Assembly: GCA_017656235.1 (NCBI GenBank)
Contig: JACDOF010000001.1
Location: 124,001-188,000 of the forward strand
Direction: 5' to 3'
Source of the DNA: Brevibacillus sp.
GTDB taxonomy: Bacteria > Bacillota > Bacilli > Brevibacillales > Brevibacillaceae
DNA: 64,000 nucleotides
Shown: positions 60,530 through 64,000 of the stretch, one piece after another
Numbering within the stretch: position 1 is the first letter of the stretch
How the letters are laid out: each line of letters opens with the position of its first letter
The notes under the pieces: generated by a model
Told to the model about the DNA's origin: nothing
The model's input: only the letters and a program-made list of their open reading frames with translations
The model's database searches: none
Position numbers and translations under genes: made by a program

Positions 60530-60589
60530 TTGGGTCCAGCCGTCTTCTGCCGGCTGTGAACATGCAGTCGTCCCGAAAGGAGGATATTC

Positions 60590-60985
60590 ATGGCCTATTA
60601 TTACCGAGGAAATCTGGCTGTTGACGTAGACAAGTCACGTTCTTCCGTCATCAAGAAGAAAAAGACGGTTATCGTCCGCCCGGCCATCCCTACCGGGGAG
60701 AAACTGCTGTATTTGTTCATGATCATGCTGCTGGTCACTGGTGCCGGATTTGTGGGGCTTCGCTACATCCAGATTTCTGAGTACAATTACCAGATTCAAA
60801 AAGCCAAGTCGGATATGGCCAGCCTCCGAAAAGAAAATGATGCCCTCCTGCACAAAATCGAGCAAATGAGCAGTCGTGAACGGATCATGCGGGAGGCAGA
60901 GCAGATGGGGATGACCCACAGAAGGGAAGCAGTGCGGATCATCGGCTCCTCGATAAGCGCTTCCAGTGAGCAGACAGGACAATAG
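60590..60985 (+). CDS. ftsL: Cell division protein FtsL
   Basis: The 131-residue protein has a cytoplasmic N-terminus with a basic patch (VIKKKKTVIVRPAIP), one membrane segment (about residues 42-60) and an outer coiled coil (YQIQKAKSDMASLRKENDALLHKIEQM) that pairs with DivIC and DivIB. It lies in the standard place between rsmH and pbpB. AAAGGAGG precedes the ATG. Confidence 0.9.
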   Translation: MAYYYRGNLAVDVDKSRSSVIKKKKTVIVRPAIPTGEKLLYLFMIMLLVTGAGFVGLRYIQISEYNYQIQKAKSDMASLRKENDALLHKIEQMSSRERIMREAEQMGMTHRREAVRIIGSSISASSEQTGQ

Positions 60986-61082
60986 ACCCCATTGGCGGAT
61001 GGAACTGCGTTACACCTGCTGGGCGGGGTAACGTTTTTCTTTTTCGTCGCGATGATCATGGCATGAAAGAGGTGAAGCACGG

Positions 61083-63416
61083 ATGGAGACAAGACGGCGG
61101 GTCAACTGGCGGACCTTGTGGTTGGGTATCAGTCTCATTGTGCTCTTTTCCGGCTTGATCGCGCGTCTGTGGTGGATACAATCCGTCGATGCCGCCTGGA
61201 TCATAGAAAAGGCCAAACGGCAGTGGGAAGTGGAGCGTGTACTTAACCCCAAGCGCGGCTCTATTCTCGACCGTAACGGTCACGTTCTCGCCTATGAGGG
61301 GAAGGCATACCGGGTGGAGGCGCAGTTGAGACAGAAAGGAAAAGAACCCCCGGTCTGGATGGGGGATAATTACGTGCGCGACCCGTACGGGACAGCGTTA
61401 AAGCTGGCTCCGATTCTGCATACCCCCGTTGAGCAGTTGGTCAAGTACATGACGGTGGAGGATGCCAATGTCGTCGGTCTTGGTCCGTCCTCGCAGAAAA
61501 TTACCGAAGAACAGAGAAATGCCATCTACGACCTGCAGTATCCGATCGGACCGGATGGCAAACGTTCGGAAGTGAATCAGCTTCCCGGGATCGTGCTGAT
61601 TGAAACAACACGCCGCTACTATCCGAACAATGCATTTGCCTCTCATGTCCTGGGCTATATGACGTTCGAGGATCAGGCGATGATGGGCATTGAGCGGCAG
61701 TTCGACCAGCAGCTGCGCGGCGAAAAAGGGGAGCTCCAGGTGATTCGCGATGCTGCCGGCTACCCGCTGCCACAGGGTGAGCAAAAATATAAACCGGCCA
61801 GGGACGGGTACAACGTCGTGCTCACCATTGATCAGCAGATTCAGGACTATGTGGAGCAGGCGTTGGACACCACCGTTCATCAGTTTAAACCAAAGGGAGC
61901 GACCGTTATCGTCGCTGATCCCAACAGCGGGGAAATTCTGGCCATGGCTACCCGGCCGCAATTTGATCCGAACAATTACACCAAGATTGAAAACCACCTG
62001 AATTACGGCATCAGCATGAACTTTGAACCGGGTTCCACGTTTAAGATCATTACGCTGGCCGCCGCTGTGGAAGAAGGATTGTTTGATCCGGAGGCTACCT
62101 ACCTCTCCGGTTCGTACACCAACATCCCGGGGAAACCGATCAACGACCACAACAACGGTGTCGGCTGGGGGACGATCACCTTCCTGGAAGGGGTGCAGCG
62201 TTCCAGTAACGTGGCCTTTGTCAAGCTCGGGTACGAGGGTCTTGGGCAAGAACGCCTGTATGACTACTTCCAGCGTTTCGGCATCGGCCAGAAGACGGGC
62301 ATTGACCTGCCGGGCGAGGAGGAGGGAATCATGCGGGACCTTCTGCATCCCAACTCCCAGCGGGACGTGGCCGTAACCACCTTTGGCCAGGGGGTGGCGG
62401 TGACGGCGATTCAGCAGGTGGCTGCCGTGGGGGCGATTGCCAACGGCGGAGAATTGTTGAAACCGCTGATCGTCAAGGAGCTGCGCGACCCGCACACCGG
62501 ACAAGTGGTGAAACGCTATCAGCCCGAGGTCGTGCGGCGGGTTGTGTCGGAACAAACCAGCAAGCAGGTTCGCGACGTCCTGGAGACGGTAGTGAACGGC
62601 GAACATGGGACAGGACGTGCGTTCCGGATTGAGGGCTATCACGTCGCCGGCAAAACGGGAACGGCACAGAAGTACGATCCCAAGACCGGAGAGATTATTC
62701 CAGGGCGCTATATCGCATCATTTATCGGGTTTGCGCCGGTTGAGAATCCGCGGTTGCTGGTCTACGTCGTGATTGACGAACCGGATGCTCCTTATACGTC
62801 CCTGACCAACCTCGTGGTGGCACCAGTCTTTAAATCGGTGATGGTAAACAGCCTGCAGTATCTGCAGCAACAGCCCGATCTGGACCAGCCACAGCCCGCT
62901 CCCACCGTGCAAGAAGAGCGGATGCCCAACTTTGTTGGGATGGCCGCTTCAGTGGCTGTCCAAAAGGCACAAAAAGCTGGTTTTCAGACGGAATTGGTGG
63001 GGACAGGGACAAAAATTGTCAGTCAGTCCCCGGCCGCGTATGAAAAAGTCCTGCCCAACTGCAAAGTGATGCTGGTAACAGATCGATTGGAGGGCGTACG
63101 GATGCCTGATTTCAACGGGAAATCGCTGCGGGAAGTGATGGAATTTGCTTCCCTCACCGGTCTATCGGTATCGGTAAACGGCAGCGGGTTCGTCAGCGAG
63201 CAGAGCATCAAGCCCGGGACAGTACTCTCAGGAAAAGAAACGCTGCTTGTCACACTCGTTCCTGCATCGGTGCCCAACGTCACGACGCCGGAGAATACAG
63301 ACGAGTCCAAGAACCAATCGACCTTGGGACAGGCTGAAACGAAAACAGGGGACGCTTCGTCAACAGATGAGACGGGGGCGCCTGCCTCGGATCTCAGCGA
63401 GTCCGCAGCACAGTAG
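61083..63416 (+). CDS. pbpB: Penicillin-binding protein 2B (septal transpeptidase)
   Basis: The 777-residue class B PBP has one N-terminal membrane segment, a dimerisation region (RRYYPNNAFASHVLGY) and the transpeptidase active site STFK (Ser318, Lys321). SSN lies in QRSSNVAF and the KTG motif in HVAGKTGTAQ. Two PASTA domains (about 615-670 and 675-725) and an acidic, Ser/Thr-rich tail follow. It cross-links septal peptidoglycan with FtsW. GAGGTG precedes the ATG. Confidence 0.93.
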   Translation: METRRRVNWRTLWLGISLIVLFSGLIARLWWIQSVDAAWIIEKAKRQWEVERVLNPKRGSILDRNGHVLAYEGKAYRVEAQLRQKGKEPPVWMGDNYVRDPYGTALKLAPILHTPVEQLVKYMTVEDANVVGLGPSSQKITEEQRNAIYDLQYPIGPDGKRSEVNQLPGIVLIETTRRYYPNNAFASHVLGYMTFEDQAMMGIERQFDQQLRGEKGELQVIRDAAGYPLPQGEQKYKPARDGYNVVLTIDQQIQDYVEQALDTTVHQFKPKGATVIVADPNSGEILAMATRPQFDPNNYTKIENHLNYGISMNFEPGSTFKIITLAAAVEEGLFDPEATYLSGSYTNIPGKPINDHNNGVGWGTITFLEGVQRSSNVAFVKLGYEGLGQERLYDYFQRFGIGQKTGIDLPGEEEGIMRDLLHPNSQRDVAVTTFGQGVAVTAIQQVAAVGAIANGGELLKPLIVKELRDPHTGQVVKRYQPEVVRRVVSEQTSKQVRDVLETVVNGEHGTGRAFRIEGYHVAGKTGTAQKYDPKTGEIIPGRYIASFIGFAPVENPRLLVYVVIDEPDAPYTSLTNLVVAPVFKSVMVNSLQYLQQQPDLDQPQPAPTVQEERMPNFVGMAASVAVQKAQKAGFQTELVGTGTKIVSQSPAAYEKVLPNCKVMLVTDRLEGVRMPDFNGKSLREVMEFASLTGLSVSVNGSGFVSEQSIKPGTVLSGKETLLVTLVPASVPNVTTPENTDESKNQSTLGQAETKTGDASSTDETGAPASDLSESAAQ

Positions 63417-63548
63417 CCGACACGGAAGGCGGCGACGCTCCACTGCGAAACCCTTACCCGCTAGTTCTAACCCTTCCCTGATTCGAATAGGGTAAAAGAG
63501 ACAAACTATTGCAAAGGGTATATCAGATTTGACGAGGGAGGGTGTGCT

Positions 63549-64000
63549 GTGCGGGTTTCCAATGTTACCGTGCGCCGCCGTGTCTTTCTCACCTTGGTGG
63601 TTGGCGTTGTGCTGTATGCGTCGCTGATTACACGGTTGGGCTACATACAGCTTGTCGAGGGGCAGTGGCTGCTGGACAAGGCGAACGATTTGTGGGCACG
63701 GGACATCCCTTTTGAAGCGAAACGGGGCAAGATTCTGGACCGAAACGGCAAAGTGCTCGTCGACAACATCAGCGTCCCTTCCGTTTTGGCCATACCAGCC
63801 CAGATCAAGGATCCGCGAGAAACGGCAAAAAAATTGGCGGTGATTCTCGGAGAATCAGAAGCCAAAATTTATGAAGCGATAACCAAACGGGTCATGATTA
63901 ACCGCGTGCCGGGCGGCCGCAAGATCTCGGCAGAGAAAGCGCGTGAAATCCAAAAGCTGGGGCTTCCCGGGATTGAGGTGGCCGATGACTCCAAACGGTT
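63549..64000 (+). CDS. spoVD: Stage V sporulation protein D (partial, N-terminal)
   Basis: The first 150 residues are present. They match SpoVD: VRVSNVTVRRRVF, a membrane segment, TRLGYIQLVEGQWLLDKANDLWARDIPFEAKRGKILDRNGKVLVDN, then RKISAEKAREIQKLGLPGIEVADDSKR. It is a class B PBP for spore cortex synthesis made in the mother cell. The GTG at 63549 follows GGGAGGG. The gene continues past the window edge. It follows pbpB, as in B. subtilis. Confidence 0.93.
   Translation, partial: MRVSNVTVRRRVFLTLVVGVVLYASLITRLGYIQLVEGQWLLDKANDLWARDIPFEAKRGKILDRNGKVLVDNISVPSVLAIPAQIKDPRETAKKLAVILGESEAKIYEAITKRVMINRVPGGRKISAEKAREIQKLGLPGIEVADDSKR

Noticed and set aside
61398-62642. A 414-codon antisense frame over pbpB
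   Set aside because: It is a shadow of the transpeptidase domain, with no start signal.

Overview
The window looks like chromosomal core sequence of a spore-forming, moderately GC-rich Bacillales bacterium, most like Brevibacillus or a relative in Paenibacillaceae/Brevibacillaceae. This is an inference from gene content and gene order. Sporulation genes are present (spoVD, an RsfA/GerR-type regulator, YhcN/YlaJ lipoproteins), as are bacillithiol synthesis (bshC) and several runs that follow the Bacillus subtilis order: SR1-speA-yktB, typA-ylaH-ylaJ-ylaK, yqgX-yqgY-yqgZ(mgsR), ylbO-ylbP-ylbQ, and bshC-mraZ-rsmH-ftsL-pbpB-spoVD. I saw no tRNA, rRNA, CRISPR array, prophage or intact insertion sequence.

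Layout. 1-5 kb: end of an N-acetyldiaminopimelate deacetylase gene, a repeat-rich gap with DnaA-box-like sites, small conserved proteins, an Hpr/MarR-type regulator, a lipase-like hydrolase and an SR1/SR1P locus with two CcpN-type operators. 5-14 kb: a large secreted beta-propeller protein, a three-gene DUF4166/DoxX/DUF2071 operon on the minus strand, speA, a nitronate monooxygenase-like gene and yktB. 14-25 kb: an HhH-GPD glycosylase, a DUF4446 protein, speH with a structured leader, a lipoprotein, a pair of diverged TldD/PmbA-like proteins, typA, nfo, ylaH and ilvE. 25-41 kb: secreted proteins, a second YlaJ-type lipoprotein, ylaK (PhoH), yqgX, CapA, MidA, yqgY, a Fe-S-type regulator divergent from mgsR, and an enoyl-CoA hydratase. 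42-47 kb: a five-gene yngHEFG-like acyl-CoA carboxylase operon that fits leucine/isovalerate breakdown. 47-51 kb: a GbsR-type regulator divergent from opuAA-AB-AC, for glycine betaine uptake. 51-64 kb: panE, bshC, an APC permease, a LysR regulator next to ahcY, and the start of the division and cell-wall (dcw) cluster.

The most unusual content is two families of long intergenic foldback repeats of about 200 bp. Each is an imperfect palindrome along its whole length. They occur at four places (about 0.35-0.67, 9.7-9.98, 27.9-28.57 and 39.47-39.72 kb). At three of these the two families lie side by side, joined by a linker that is itself partly conserved, so they appear to be parts of one composite element. 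I do not recognise it as a named family.
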